A DNA stretch of 60,150 nt from VRUE01 sp036406595 (lineage in GTDB: Bacteria; Actinomycetota; Thermoleophilia; Solirubrobacterales; 70-9), in assembly GCA_036406595.1 (NCBI GenBank), contig DASXAR010000012.1:1-60150 (forward strand). The letters are read 5' to 3'. How positions within the stretch are numbered: position 1 is the stretch's first letter; each line of letters begins with the position of its first letter. This document shows, piece after piece, positions 23,007-30,969 of the stretch. Position numbers and translations under genes: made by a program. The notes under the pieces were generated by a model, which worked only from the letters and a program-made list of their open reading frames with translations, was not told the DNA's origin and made no database searches.

Positions 23007-23516
23007 ATGGGTCTGGTGGCGACTGAAAGCTCATTGGTGGATCTCGTCGAATCGGTGCGCAGTATCGAATACGGGCGGCCCGAGGATCGAAGCATCGCGG
23101 GAATGCTGCGGGAGCGGCGCGGCACCTGTTCGACCAAGCATCTCTATCTCGCAGAGGCCCTGGGTCAGCGCCATCCGGAGACCCGGCCGCAGATCGTGCA
23201 TCGTGTCCACACTCTGGACCGGGCTCGGGCCGCGGAGCTGTTTGGAGCGCGGGTGGCGGAGGCGATCCCCCTCGACGGACTGGTCGACGTGCACCGCTAC
23301 CTCACCGCCGAGGTCGGCGGGCGGCGAATCGTGATCGACGCGACATTTCCAGGCCCCCGATGGGACGGGAAATCTTCGCTCCCGCTCGCCTGCGGCCCGG
23401 GCAGGGACTTTCCGGCCGGCTCTGACCCGAACGCGGAAAAGAAAAGGCTGGAGGCGGAACACTGTGACCCGGCGGTGCGCGAGCCGTTCATCGAAGCCCT
23501 CGGTCGAAACTCCTAG
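23007..23516 (+). CDS. Transglutaminase-like superfamily protein
   Basis: A 169-residue soluble protein with a Cys-His-Asp arrangement typical of the transglutaminase/papain-like fold: RGTCSTKHLYLAE (Cys41), DVHRYLTAEVGG (His96) and IVIDATFPG (Asp111). Spacing and local context fit the catalytic core of small bacterial transglutaminase-like proteins, which may act as proteases or amide-forming enzymes. I chose ATG 23007; ATG 22995 is in frame four codons upstream. Its stop lies eight bases before the truncated tRNA-Pro copy. Confidence 0.75.
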   Translation: MGLVATESSLVDLVESVRSIEYGRPEDRSIAGMLRERRGTCSTKHLYLAEALGQRHPETRPQIVHRVHTLDRARAAELFGARVAEAIPLDGLVDVHRYLTAEVGGRRIVIDATFPGPRWDGKSSLPLACGPGRDFPAGSDPNAEKKRLEAEHCDPAVREPFIEALGRNS

Positions 23517-23524
23517 CGAGCAAC

Positions 23525-23554
23525 AATCGGGGTGCCCGGATTCGAACCGGGGAC
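23525..23554 (-). repeat. Truncated 3' copy of tRNA-Pro (attR-like direct repeat)
   Basis: Thirty bases, 29 identical to 24305-24334, covering the T-arm, the 3' acceptor strand and two flanking bases of tRNA-Pro. The single difference is T for C in the acceptor strand. The D-arm and anticodon arm are absent, so it is not a functional tRNA. With the intact tRNA-Pro it brackets one LGKNSVG-family gene, the same layout as at tRNA-Arg. Confidence 0.85.
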
Positions 23555-23603
23555 AACAGAATTACCTGACATCGTGTCCCCTGCTACTTGCGGCTTGACG
23601 GAT

Positions 23604-24230
23604 TCAGGATTCGGCGCGGAAGCTGATTCCGTTGAGCACAACTTCATCTCCGGCACCGATGATCGCGCCGCCCACCACAATGGACATGCGCCCCACATCC
23701 TGTTCGCCACATGGTTCGCAACCGACGACCACGTCAAATCGCTTGCTGGCCGGCCGAAAACCTGGTGGGAGGGTGAAGATCGGTCCGTAGCCGCTTTCGT
23801 TGAGAGCGACCCCCCTGAGGTGAACGATCCCTTCGTGATCCTTGAAGAAGGCCAGCCTTGGAAGGAAGTTTTCGTCGTCGGACGGGTTTTTCCAACCGGC
23901 TTCGAGAGGGGGCTCGCCCGGTGCCCCGACCTCATGCCAGGGTTCCGGAGCCGCGATGTTGTTTGCCGTCTGCGCGGTCTCGGAGGTCCGTGCGCTGGGA
24001 ACGATTCCAAGTGTCGAAGCGTCGATCTGTGCGCCCGTCAGGGCACCCTTCTTCACCTTCGCGGCGGTCACCGCTTCCTTCTTGATCTTCGCCGTGGTGA
24101 CCGCGTTCTTTCTGAGCTGCTTGGCGCCCACTGAGTTCTTGCCCAGGTGGGTCGCGGCAAAGGTGGTACCTCCTAAAGCCACAAAGAGCGCGATGTAAGC
24201 AACGACGGTGGCGTGGCTGGGCCACTTCAT
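23604..24230 (-). CDS. LGKNSVG-repeat surface protein in tRNA-Pro cassette (member B)
   Basis: A 208-residue protein from ATG 24230, with GGAGG nine bases upstream. A hydrophobic anchor (TVVAYIALFVALGG) is followed by repeats LGKNSVGAKQ, RKNAVTTAKI, KKEAVTAAKV and KKGALTGAQI, then a beta-rich domain with HEVGAPGEP, FFKDHEGIVHLRG and IFTLPPGFRP, ending ISFRAES. Repeats, KDHEGIVHL and LPPG motifs and the RAES end are shared with member A at 14916-15572. Paired cysteines occur in VVVGCEPCGEQ. It is probably exported and anchored; the function is unknown. It is the sole gene between tRNA-Pro and its partial copy. Confidence 0.8.
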   Translation of the reverse strand: MKWPSHATVVAYIALFVALGGTTFAATHLGKNSVGAKQLRKNAVTTAKIKKEAVTAAKVKKGALTGAQIDASTLGIVPSARTSETAQTANNIAAPEPWHEVGAPGEPPLEAGWKNPSDDENFLPRLAFFKDHEGIVHLRGVALNESGYGPIFTLPPGFRPASKRFDVVVGCEPCGEQDVGRMSIVVGGAIIGAGDEVVLNGISFRAES

Positions 24231-24306
24231 GATCGATCCTCCGATCCCGACTGGTCGGTCAGAGCGACGCTACCACCGGAGTCCTTGGGGATTCGATCCG
24301 TCCTAA

Positions 24307-24380
24307 TCGGGGCGCCCGGATTCGAACCGGGGACCTCGGCCACCCAAAGGCCGCGCGCTACCAGGCTGCGCCACGCCCCG
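24307..24380 (-). tRNA. tRNA-Pro (TGG)
   Basis: The minus strand shows acceptor CGGGGCG with CGCCCCG, D-arm GCGCAGCCTGGTAGCGC, anticodon stem CGGCC/GGCCG around TTTGGGT (anticodon TGG) and T-arm CCCCGGTTCGAATCCGGGG-like sequence. CCA is not encoded. Its 3' end is duplicated at 23525-23554, making it the intact end of a single-gene cassette. Confidence 0.95.
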
Positions 24381-24454
24381 AGGGGCCCAGTCTAGAGCCG
24401 GAGGTCTGGAACTCGTGGGCGCACGGCGGCGAACCGCTAGGTTTCGCGCTCCCG

Positions 24455-25744
24455 ATGGCCGACGTCCGCCCGATCCACGCGACTCGCTACGACCTCGACG
24501 TCGTCGGCTCCCTTGACCGTGTCGTCTCGCCCCCCTACGACGTGATCGATACGGGGATGCGCGCCGAGCTTCTCGACCGCTCCCCCTACAACGCCGTCGC
24601 GATCGACCTCCCCAAACCGTACGGGGAGACGGGGCCGGCCGACACCGAGGGCGACCCCTACCGACGGGCGGCGGAGCTGATGGAGGAATGGCGCAGCGCG
24701 GGCGCCCTGGTCGCCGACGCCGAGCCGACGATCTGGGCGATGACGCAGGACTACACCGGGCCGGACGGCGCCGCCCGGACGCGGCATGGGATCCTCGCCC
24801 GGGTCCGGGTCGAGGACTTCGACGCAGGCCAGGTGCTCCCTCACGAGCGGACTCTGCCGGGCCCGAAGAAGGATCGGCTCGACCTGACCCGGGCCACCCG
24901 CCACAACCTCTCTCCGATCTTCTCGCTGGCGACGAGGGACCCGTGGCCCCTCGTGGAGGCCGCGATCGACCCGGGCTCGCCCTGGGGGTCCGCGACGGAC
25001 GAAACCGGCACCGTCACGAAGCTCTGGCGGGTGGACGACCCCGCGGTCCACTCGCAGGTGACCGAGCTCCTCTCCGGTGCCCAGCTGCTGATCGCCGACG
25101 GCCATCACCGCTACGAGACCGCGATCGCATACCGCGACGAGGTCGGCGGCGAGGGCGACCACAACTACACCCTGATGGCGCTGACCGGGCTCGACGACCC
25201 GGGACTGACGATCTTCCCGACCCACAGGCTTCTCTCCGGCCTCCGCGAGGACCCCGAGCGGCAGCGCCGGCTCGGCGAGGGCCTGCGCGAGATCTTCGAG
25301 GTGAGCGAGGTCGCGACCGACGAGCTCGATCCGCTCGGCATCGAGGGCGCCGGCGTCTTCGGCCTCTATGACTCGTTTCACGAGCGCGGCTATCGGCTCC
25401 GGCTGAAGGACGCCTCGATCGAGGCGCTCGACCAGCAGCTGGCCGGCAAGCCGGAGGCCTACCGGCGACTCGACGCGGCGATCCTCGAGACCCTCGTCCT
25501 CAAGGGCATCGCCGGCCTCAGCGAAGACGACATCCTCGCCAAGCGCGGGATCGGCTACGCGAAGAGCGTCGAGGACTCGCTCGCCCTGATCGGCGACGGC
25601 ACCTACGACGTCGCGTTCATCATGCGCCCGATCCCAGTCGAGCAGACCCGCGCGATCTGCGAAAGCGACGAGAACATGCCGCCCAAGTCGACCTACTTCT
25701 TCCCGAAGGTGCTGACAGGGCTGGTCTTCAACCCGGTGGGCTGA
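24455..25744 (+). CDS. DUF1015 family protein
   Basis: A 429-residue cytosolic protein with the DUF1015 hallmarks: an N-terminal VRPIHATRYD, then VVSPPYDVID, NAVAIDLPK, the central LIADGHHRYETAIAYRDE with its HHRYE motif, and the late FIMRPIPVEQ and MPPKSTYFFPK. The family is widespread and occurs near serine and central metabolism genes in other genomes, but its reaction is not established. It is the first gene of a rightward run that continues with the adenosyltransferase 27 bases later. Confidence 0.92.
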   Translation: MADVRPIHATRYDLDVVGSLDRVVSPPYDVIDTGMRAELLDRSPYNAVAIDLPKPYGETGPADTEGDPYRRAAELMEEWRSAGALVADAEPTIWAMTQDYTGPDGAARTRHGILARVRVEDFDAGQVLPHERTLPGPKKDRLDLTRATRHNLSPIFSLATRDPWPLVEAAIDPGSPWGSATDETGTVTKLWRVDDPAVHSQVTELLSGAQLLIADGHHRYETAIAYRDEVGGEGDHNYTLMALTGLDDPGLTIFPTHRLLSGLREDPERQRRLGEGLREIFEVSEVATDELDPLGIEGAGVFGLYDSFHERGYRLRLKDASIEALDQQLAGKPEAYRRLDAAILETLVLKGIAGLSEDDILAKRGIGYAKSVEDSLALIGDGTYDVAFIMRPIPVEQTRAICESDENMPPKSTYFFPKVLTGLVFNPVG

Positions 25745-25771
25745 CCCGCGAGCGCCCTAGGATGGGCGGTC

Positions 25772-26335
25772 GTGAAGATCTACACGCGCAAGGGCGATGA
25801 CGGCACCACCTCGCTTTGGTACGGGGGGCGGGTGCCGAAGCACCACGGGCGCACGGAGGCCTATGGGACGCTCGACGAGGCCTGCTCGCAGCTGGGGGTG
25901 GCTCGGGCGCTCTGCGGCGCCGAGCAGCAGGAGCTCGCCGGCGACATCCTGCGCCTTCAGGATGACCTCTTCATCGCCGGGGCCGAGCTGGCGACCGCCC
26001 CTGACGCGGCGGAGCGGCTCGAGGACGGTGTCAGCCGCACCACCGAGGAGATGGTCGCAACGATCGAGGAGCGGATCGACCGCTACATGGCGGAGGTCGC
26101 GCTGCCGCCTCAGTTCGTGATTCCCGGCGGCAACCGGCTCTCCGCCCAGCTCGACGTCGCTCGCACGACGATCCGCCGCGCCGAGCGGCGGATCAGCGCC
26201 CTCGGGGAGGCCGGCGAGCTCACCGCCGAGACGGTCGTCCACTTCGTCAACCGGGCCTCCGACCTCGCCTATGCGCTCGCCCGCTACGCCGACGTCGACG
26301 ACCCGGTCCTCTTCGAGGGCCGGCGCCGTTCATAG
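25772..26335 (+). CDS. Cob(I)alamin adenosyltransferase, PduO type
   Basis: A 187-residue enzyme that transfers adenosyl from ATP to cob(I)alamin to make the B12 coenzyme. It opens KIYTRKGDDGTTSLWYGG, the PduO-type ATP-binding signature. It has AYGTLDEACSQLGVAR and, near the C-terminus, DVARTTIRRAERR and VVHFVNRASDLAYALAR. The start is GTG 25772. It may serve an adenosylcobalamin mutase such as methylmalonyl-CoA mutase linked to the fatty-acid genes downstream; no mutase is in the window. The OsmC gene follows after eight bases. Confidence 0.93.
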   Translation: MKIYTRKGDDGTTSLWYGGRVPKHHGRTEAYGTLDEACSQLGVARALCGAEQQELAGDILRLQDDLFIAGAELATAPDAAERLEDGVSRTTEEMVATIEERIDRYMAEVALPPQFVIPGGNRLSAQLDVARTTIRRAERRISALGEAGELTAETVVHFVNRASDLAYALARYADVDDPVLFEGRRRS

Positions 26336-26343
26336 CGAGCCCG

Positions 26344-26757
26344 GTGGACGCCTTTGGCGAGCCGGTGAAGGTCGTCGCCCGGCGTCGCGATGGGTACGCC
26401 CACGAGGTCGAGATCGAAGGCCGCCACCGGGTACTTGTCGACGAGCCGACCGAGGCGGGCGGCGCCGACTCCGGACCATCCCCCACCCGCCTCATCGCGG
26501 CGGGCCTGGCCAGCTGCGTCGCGATAACGGTGGAGATGTACGCGGCGAGGAAGGGCTGGGCGCTCGGCGATCTCGAGGTCGAGGTCGAGGTCGAATACGA
26601 GCGATACGTTCCCTCCGCCTTCGACATCGCGCTGCGGCTGCCGGAGGGGCTCGACGAGGCGCAGCGCGAGCGGCTGCTGAAGATCGCGGCCAAATGCCCG
26701 GTGCGGAGAATCCTGGCAGAGGAGACCGCGGTCTCCGAGCGGCTCGAGGCGCGCTAG
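26344..26757 (+). CDS. OsmC family peroxiredoxin-like protein
   Basis: A 137-residue OsmC/Ohr-fold protein starting at GTG 26344. The two redox cysteines are visible in LIAAGLASCVAITVEMYAARK and in KIAAKCPVRRIL, the positions used to reduce organic hydroperoxides. The GGADSGPSPTRLI segment before the first Cys matches the family. It abuts the SDR gene with no spacer (stop 26755-26757, ATG 26758), so the two are co-expressed. It probably protects against organic peroxides in the cytosol. Confidence 0.9.
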   Translation: MDAFGEPVKVVARRRDGYAHEVEIEGRHRVLVDEPTEAGGADSGPSPTRLIAAGLASCVAITVEMYAARKGWALGDLEVEVEVEYERYVPSAFDIALRLPEGLDEAQRERLLKIAAKCPVRRILAEETAVSERLEAR

Positions 26758-27558
26758 ATGGACCTCGGGCTGAGGGGAAGGGGGTGTGTCGTCACCGGCG
26801 CCAGCCGCGGCATCGGCCTGGAGACGGCGCGCCAGCTCTCCGCGGAGGGCGCCGGGGTGCTGCTGGTCGGCCGGGACGAGAAGCGCCTCGCCGCGGCCGC
26901 AACGGAGGCGTCGGAGGCCGGCGGGGAGGTGGCCACTCTCGTCCTCGACGTGACCGACGAGGATGCGGGCGAGCGGATGCGGGCCGCCGCGGTGGAGAGC
27001 TTCGGCGCCCTCGAGGTGCTGGTCAACAACGCGGGCTCCGCGAAATGGCGTGACCTCGACGAGGTGCCGGACGAGGACTGGCGGGCGCAGTACGAGCTGA
27101 ACGTGATGGCGCCGCTGCGGGCGATGCGGGCGGCGGCGCCCGCGATGGCTGCGGCCGGCTGGGGCCGGGTCGTCAACGTCTGCTCGACGGCCGGCAAGCG
27201 ACCCTCGGCGGCGATGCCCGAGTACTCGGTCGCGAAGTCCGCGGAGCTGTCGCTCTCTCGCCTCTTCGCCGACCGCTACGCGAGGGACGGAGTCCTTGTC
27301 AACGCGATCTGCCCAGGCCCGGTCGAGGCCGAGCTCTGGATGGAGCCAGGCGGCCTTCTCGACCAGTCGCAGCAGATGTCAGGCGCGTCCAGCCGCGAGG
27401 AGGCGCTGCGGGAGGCAGGCTCCAAGCGGCCGATCGGACGGCTGGCGCAGGTCGGGGAGATCGCGTCGGCGATCGTCTTCCTCTGCTCGGAGCGCGCCTC
27501 TTATGTGAGCGGTGCCGCGTGGTCGGTCGACGGCGGCACCGTCCAGGTGATCATCTGA
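26758..27558 (+). CDS. Short-chain dehydrogenase/reductase
   Basis: A 266-residue classical SDR: VVTGASRGIGLETAR (TGxxxGIG cofactor motif), LVNNAGSAKW, the catalytic Ser in VNVCSTAGKR and YSVAKSAELSLS (YxxxK). The C-terminal end has SGAAWSVDGGTVQVI, typical of FabG-like members. The residue after the first strand suggests NADP, but this is weak. It reduces or oxidises an unidentified alcohol/ketone. It is translationally adjacent to osmC and overlaps the start of the following MFS gene. Confidence 0.92.
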   Translation: MDLGLRGRGCVVTGASRGIGLETARQLSAEGAGVLLVGRDEKRLAAAATEASEAGGEVATLVLDVTDEDAGERMRAAAVESFGALEVLVNNAGSAKWRDLDEVPDEDWRAQYELNVMAPLRAMRAAAPAMAAAGWGRVVNVCSTAGKRPSAAMPEYSVAKSAELSLSRLFADRYARDGVLVNAICPGPVEAELWMEPGGLLDQSQQMSGASSREEALREAGSKRPIGRLAQVGEIASAIVFLCSERASYVSGAAWSVDGGTVQVII

Positions 27559-28745
27559 GCGGCGCGATAGAGCTGCTGCGCCGCAGGCCCGGATTCCGGG
27601 CCCTGTGGATGGCCCTTGCGCTCTCCTACACCGGCTCGGGAGCAGCCCTCGTCGCGCTGACCCTCTACGTCCAGCAAACCCAGGGCTCGGGCACGGCGGT
27701 GGCGGCGCTGCTGATCGCCGAGGGAGCGCCGCGGATGCTCGGGCCGCTCGTCGGCGGCCTCGCCGAGCGCCTCGAGTTGCGGCGCCTGATGGTCGGAGTC
27801 GACCTCTCACAGGCGGCGGTGTTCGCGATGATCGCCCTGCTGCCGCCCTTCGCCGTCCTGCTCGGACTGGCCGCGATCACGGCGATCCTGCAGACGACCT
27901 ACGGGCCGGCACGGACGACGGCGGTACCGGCGCTGGTCGAGTCCGATGAGCTGCTGCGGGCGAACGCGCTCACCGGCATGGCCCAGAACCTCTACGTCGC
28001 CCTCGGGCCGCTGATCGGCGGCCTGCTGTTCGCCGCGGTCGGCGCCGCGCCGGCGCTGCTCTTCAACGCCGCCACCTTCGTAGCCTCGGCGCTGCTCACC
28101 ACACGGATGCCGGCCGTCACGCCCGAGCCCCACGACGAGGGTCGCGAGGGCCTTCTGGCCGGGGCGCGCACCGGCTTCCGCTACGCGATGTCGGAGCCGC
28201 TCACGCGCACCGTCGTGCTGACGATGTTCGCGATCCTCTCCTTCATCGCGCTCGACAACGTCGCGCTCGTCTTCCTCGTCCGCGAGACGCTCGGCGGCAG
28301 CGCCGCCTCCTATGGGCTCGTCTCGGCGGTGTTCGGGGTCGGCATGCTCGTCGCCTCCCTCACGATCGCCCGCGGCAGCCGGTTCTCGGCAGCCCACCTG
28401 TTCCTGATCAGCCTCTTTTTCAGCACCGCGGGCACCCTGCTGACCGGACTGGCGCCGGCGATCGCCGCGGTTGTCGTCGCGCAGCTCATCTCGGGGAGCG
28501 GCAACGGCATCGACATCGTCGCCAACGAAACGATCCTCCATCAGCAGGTGCCACGACGAATGCTCGGCCGAGTCGCCGGGCTGCTGTCGACGGCCACTTC
28601 GGCGGGCATGGCGATCTCGATGGGGCTTGGCGGCGTGATCGTCGACGCGACGTCACCACGAGCCGCATTCCTGATCGCGGCGGCCGGCGGAGCCGCGGTG
28701 ATGGCTGCAGCCGCGCCGGTCCTGCTGCGCGCCGGTCGGCGATGA
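27519..28745 (+). CDS. MFS transporter (MFS_3/EntS-like)
   Basis: About 408 residues with twelve predicted helices. The segments RRPGFRALWMALALSY at the N-terminus and RMLGPLVGGLAERLELRRLM after helix II are typical of the MFS_3 group of exporters. GTG 27519 lies inside the upstream SDR gene (40-base overlap). No canonical start lies closer to the first helix except ATG 27609, which would remove part of it, so the start is uncertain. The substrate is unknown. It is the last gene before the Nudix hydrolase. Confidence 0.87.
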   Translation: MVGRRRHRPGDHLSGAIELLRRRPGFRALWMALALSYTGSGAALVALTLYVQQTQGSGTAVAALLIAEGAPRMLGPLVGGLAERLELRRLMVGVDLSQAAVFAMIALLPPFAVLLGLAAITAILQTTYGPARTTAVPALVESDELLRANALTGMAQNLYVALGPLIGGLLFAAVGAAPALLFNAATFVASALLTTRMPAVTPEPHDEGREGLLAGARTGFRYAMSEPLTRTVVLTMFAILSFIALDNVALVFLVRETLGGSAASYGLVSAVFGVGMLVASLTIARGSRFSAAHLFLISLFFSTAGTLLTGLAPAIAAVVVAQLISGSGNGIDIVANETILHQQVPRRMLGRVAGLLSTATSAGMAISMGLGGVIVDATSPRAAFLIAAAGGAAVMAAAAPVLLRAGRR

Positions 28746-28755
28746 TCGGGGCCTG

Positions 28756-29319
28756 ATGAGCGCGGCCCCAGATCTCTCGAGCCTCCTGCTGAGCCCTGCG
28801 GACGCCGAGGCGATGGCCGGCCGCCACGGGACGGAGGCGGCGGTGCTGGTGGCCCTGCACGGCTGGCCCGGGGAGCCCGCGGCCCTCTTCACCGAGCGCC
28901 GCGCCGACCTTCGCCGCCACGCCGGCGAGATCTCCTTCCCGGGCGGCCGCCGCGACGATGCCGACACGGACCTGGCCACGACGGCGCTGCGAGAGGCCCA
29001 CGAGGAGATCGCCCTGCGGCCCGAGGAGGTCGAGCTGAGCGGCGCCCTGCCCCCCACCGCGACCTTCGCCACCGGCTACAGGATCCACCCCTTCGTCGGG
29101 CTCATCCCCGACCTCGCGGAGCTGCGCCTGGAGCCAAACCCGACCGAGGTCGAGACGGTGCTCAGCTTCCGGCTGGACGCGCTCCGCGAGGGTTACGCGA
29201 TGCGGCGCCTGATCCGCCGCGGCGTCCCGATCCACACCCCGACCTATGAGATCGAAGGGCACCTCATCTGGGGTGCCACGGCGCGCATCCTCGGTGATCT
29301 GATCGAACGGCTGGGCTAG
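28756..29319 (+). CDS. Nudix hydrolase, probable CoA pyrophosphatase
   Basis: A 187-residue Nudix protein. LFTERRADLRRHAGEISFPG followed by GGRRDDADTDLATTALREAH and EEIAL is the CoA-pyrophosphatase version of the Nudix box; the first acidic residue of the box is Asp rather than Glu. These enzymes cleave CoA and its esters to 4'-phosphopantetheine derivatives and 3',5'-ADP. The catalytic R-E-x-x-E-E core is intact. The gene is convergent with the sulfurtransferase and overlaps its stop by four bases. Confidence 0.9.
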   Translation: MSAAPDLSSLLLSPADAEAMAGRHGTEAAVLVALHGWPGEPAALFTERRADLRRHAGEISFPGGRRDDADTDLATTALREAHEEIALRPEEVELSGALPPTATFATGYRIHPFVGLIPDLAELRLEPNPTEVETVLSFRLDALREGYAMRRLIRRGVPIHTPTYEIEGHLIWGATARILGDLIERLG

Positions 29320-30158
29320 ACGTCCTTCTCGATCGGCATCCCGACCAGGTTCCCCCACTCGGTCCAGGATCCGTCGTAGTTCTTGACGTCGTCGCGACCG
29401 AGCAGCTCGTGCAGGACGAACCAGGTGTGGGCCGAGCGCTCGCCGATCCGGCAGTAGGCGATGATCGGCTTGTCGTCGGCGATCACGCCTTTCGAGGTGT
29501 AGAGCTCGCTCAGCTCATCGGCCGATTTGAAGGTGCCGTCCTCGTTGACCGCCTGCGACCAGGGGACCGACGCGGCGCCGGGGATGTGGCCGGCGCGCTG
29601 CGCACCCTCCTGCTCGTAGCCGGCCATCGCGATCAGCTCGCCTGAGAACTCCTGCGGGCTGCGGACGTCGACCAGCCTGGTCGGCGCCTCGATCGCCTCG
29701 CTGACCTCGTCGCGGAAGGCGCGGATGGCGCTGTCGCCAGGCTTGGCCTCGAAGCTCGCCGCCGGATAGCTCGGCACCTCGGTGCTCGTCTCGCGGCCCT
29801 CGGCGATCCACTTCTCGCGCGGCCCGTTGATCAGCCTGACCTTGTCGTGGCCGTAGTAGAGGAAGTACCAGTAGGTGTAGGCGGCGAACCAGTTGTTGCG
29901 ATCGCCGTAGAGGACCACCGTGTGATCGTTGGAGATCCCGCGACTGCCCATCAGCTCGCCGAATTGCTCGGCGGTGAGGAAGTCGCGCCTCACCTGGTCC
30001 TGGAGGTCGACCTTCCAGTCGAAGCCGATCGCGCCCGGAATGTGGGCCTCCTCGTAGAGGGCAGGGTTCTCATCGACCTCGACGATGCGAATCGAGTCGT
30101 CGTCGAGGTGCTCGGCGACCCAATCCGTCTCGACAAGGACATCCTTCGCGTAGCTCAT
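29316..30158 (-). CDS. Sulfurtransferase (two-domain rhodanese)
   Basis: A 280-residue thiosulfate/3-mercaptopyruvate sulfurtransferase type protein with two rhodanese domains. The C-terminal one holds the active loop IAYCRIGERSAHTW with Cys236. The N-terminal domain has VVLYGDRNNWFA at the same place and is catalytically inactive, as usual in this family. The ATG start 30158 follows GGAGG. It transfers sulfane sulfur to cyanide or thiols in the cytosol. It stands alone on the minus strand. Confidence 0.93.
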   Translation of the reverse strand: MSYAKDVLVETDWVAEHLDDDSIRIVEVDENPALYEEAHIPGAIGFDWKVDLQDQVRRDFLTAEQFGELMGSRGISNDHTVVLYGDRNNWFAAYTYWYFLYYGHDKVRLINGPREKWIAEGRETSTEVPSYPAASFEAKPGDSAIRAFRDEVSEAIEAPTRLVDVRSPQEFSGELIAMAGYEQEGAQRAGHIPGAASVPWSQAVNEDGTFKSADELSELYTSKGVIADDKPIIAYCRIGERSAHTWFVLHELLGRDDVKNYDGSWTEWGNLVGMPIEKDV

Positions 30159-30201
30159 CGGAAACCTCCGTTCTGGCGGGCCTTTCGAATCGTGTGAATT
30201 C

Positions 30202-30657
30202 CTATCCGAGTCTAGTCATATCGCTCAGGCCCACCTGCTCGGGGACGGCGACCCGGATCCGCCACCGCTCTCCTGCGGCGCGCACGATCGCCGCTCCCCG
30301 CTCGAGGTTGCCGGGGACGACCGTCCCGCCCGCCTCGTAGACGAAGCTGCGCACCGGGGTTTCGACCAGCCGCTCGAGGAGGCGTTCTAGCGAGGAGCCG
30401 TGGATCGCCCCAAGCGCCTCCTCGTCCCCCTTCGCCGAACCGAGCAGCCAGAGGACGACGCCCACGTCCTCGACCAGGTCGAGGACCGTGCCCGGCTGCG
30501 CGGGGTCCGCCTCGGCGGCTTCGATGCCGGCCGCCCCGATCGCCGCCAGCCCCTCGGCGCGCCGGCTCGTTCCCCGCACCTCCCAGCCCTCCGCGAGCAG
30601 CCGCTCTCCGAGCGCCCGCCCCCGGCAACCGCAGCCGACGATCAGCGCTCGGGCCAA
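30202..30657 (-). CDS. Short NAD(P)-binding Rossmann protein
   Basis: A 151-residue protein beginning MARALIVGCGCRGRALGERL, a dinucleotide-binding Gly-rich turn with GCGCRGR in place of the usual GxGxxG. Then come GTSRRAEGLAAI and VLWLLGSAKG. It is short for an epimerase or dehydrogenase and seems to keep only the Rossmann core. It overlaps the end of the upstream membrane-protein gene by 16 bases, so both belong to one transcript. The reaction is unknown. Confidence 0.75.
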   Translation of the reverse strand: MARALIVGCGCRGRALGERLLAEGWEVRGTSRRAEGLAAIGAAGIEAAEADPAQPGTVLDLVEDVGVVLWLLGSAKGDEEALGAIHGSSLERLLERLVETPVRSFVYEAGGTVVPGNLERGAAIVRAAGERWRIRVAVPEQVGLSDMTRLG

Positions 30658-30920
30658 GCGCGGTCGAGCTCCTCCTGCTCGACCTCAGCCCGCAGCTCGC
30701 CCTCGTCGAGGTCCTCGACTCCGCGGCGGCGGCGCATCTCGTTCTGGGCGTCGACCATCTGCTGCACGTCGTCGATTTCGTTCTGCGCTTCCAGTTCCGG
30801 CGAGCGGGTCGGCTTCCAGTCGATCAGTTCGGCGCTGCTGCCTTCGTAGAAGTGATCGATCAGGACGAGGATGCCGACGATGACGGCCACCGTCACAAAC
30901 GTCATCAGGACGAGTGCCAC
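30642..30920 (-). CDS. Small single-pass membrane protein with charged tail (92 aa)
   Basis: A 92-residue protein: an N-terminal membrane helix (VLMTFVTVAVIVGILVLID) followed by an acidic, glutamine-rich helical segment with ELEAQNEIDDVQQMVDAQNE and ending ELDRAWPER. The tail could form a coiled coil. The gene overlaps the NAD-binding protein gene and diverges from the thiolase 50 bases away. The function is unknown. Confidence 0.72.
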   Translation of the reverse strand: MALVLMTFVTVAVIVGILVLIDHFYEGSSAELIDWKPTRSPELEAQNEIDDVQQMVDAQNEMRRRRGVEDLDEGELRAEVEQEELDRAWPER

Positions 30921-30969
30921 GGGCCAAGGATACGCCGCGGCGGCGGCGCGATCTGTTTAATCCGCAGCC

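Noticed and set aside
24381..25771. Cobalamin riboswitch upstream of the adenosyltransferase
   Set aside because: Only 27 bases separate it from the DUF1015 gene, and no B12-box-like sequence was seen upstream of either gene.
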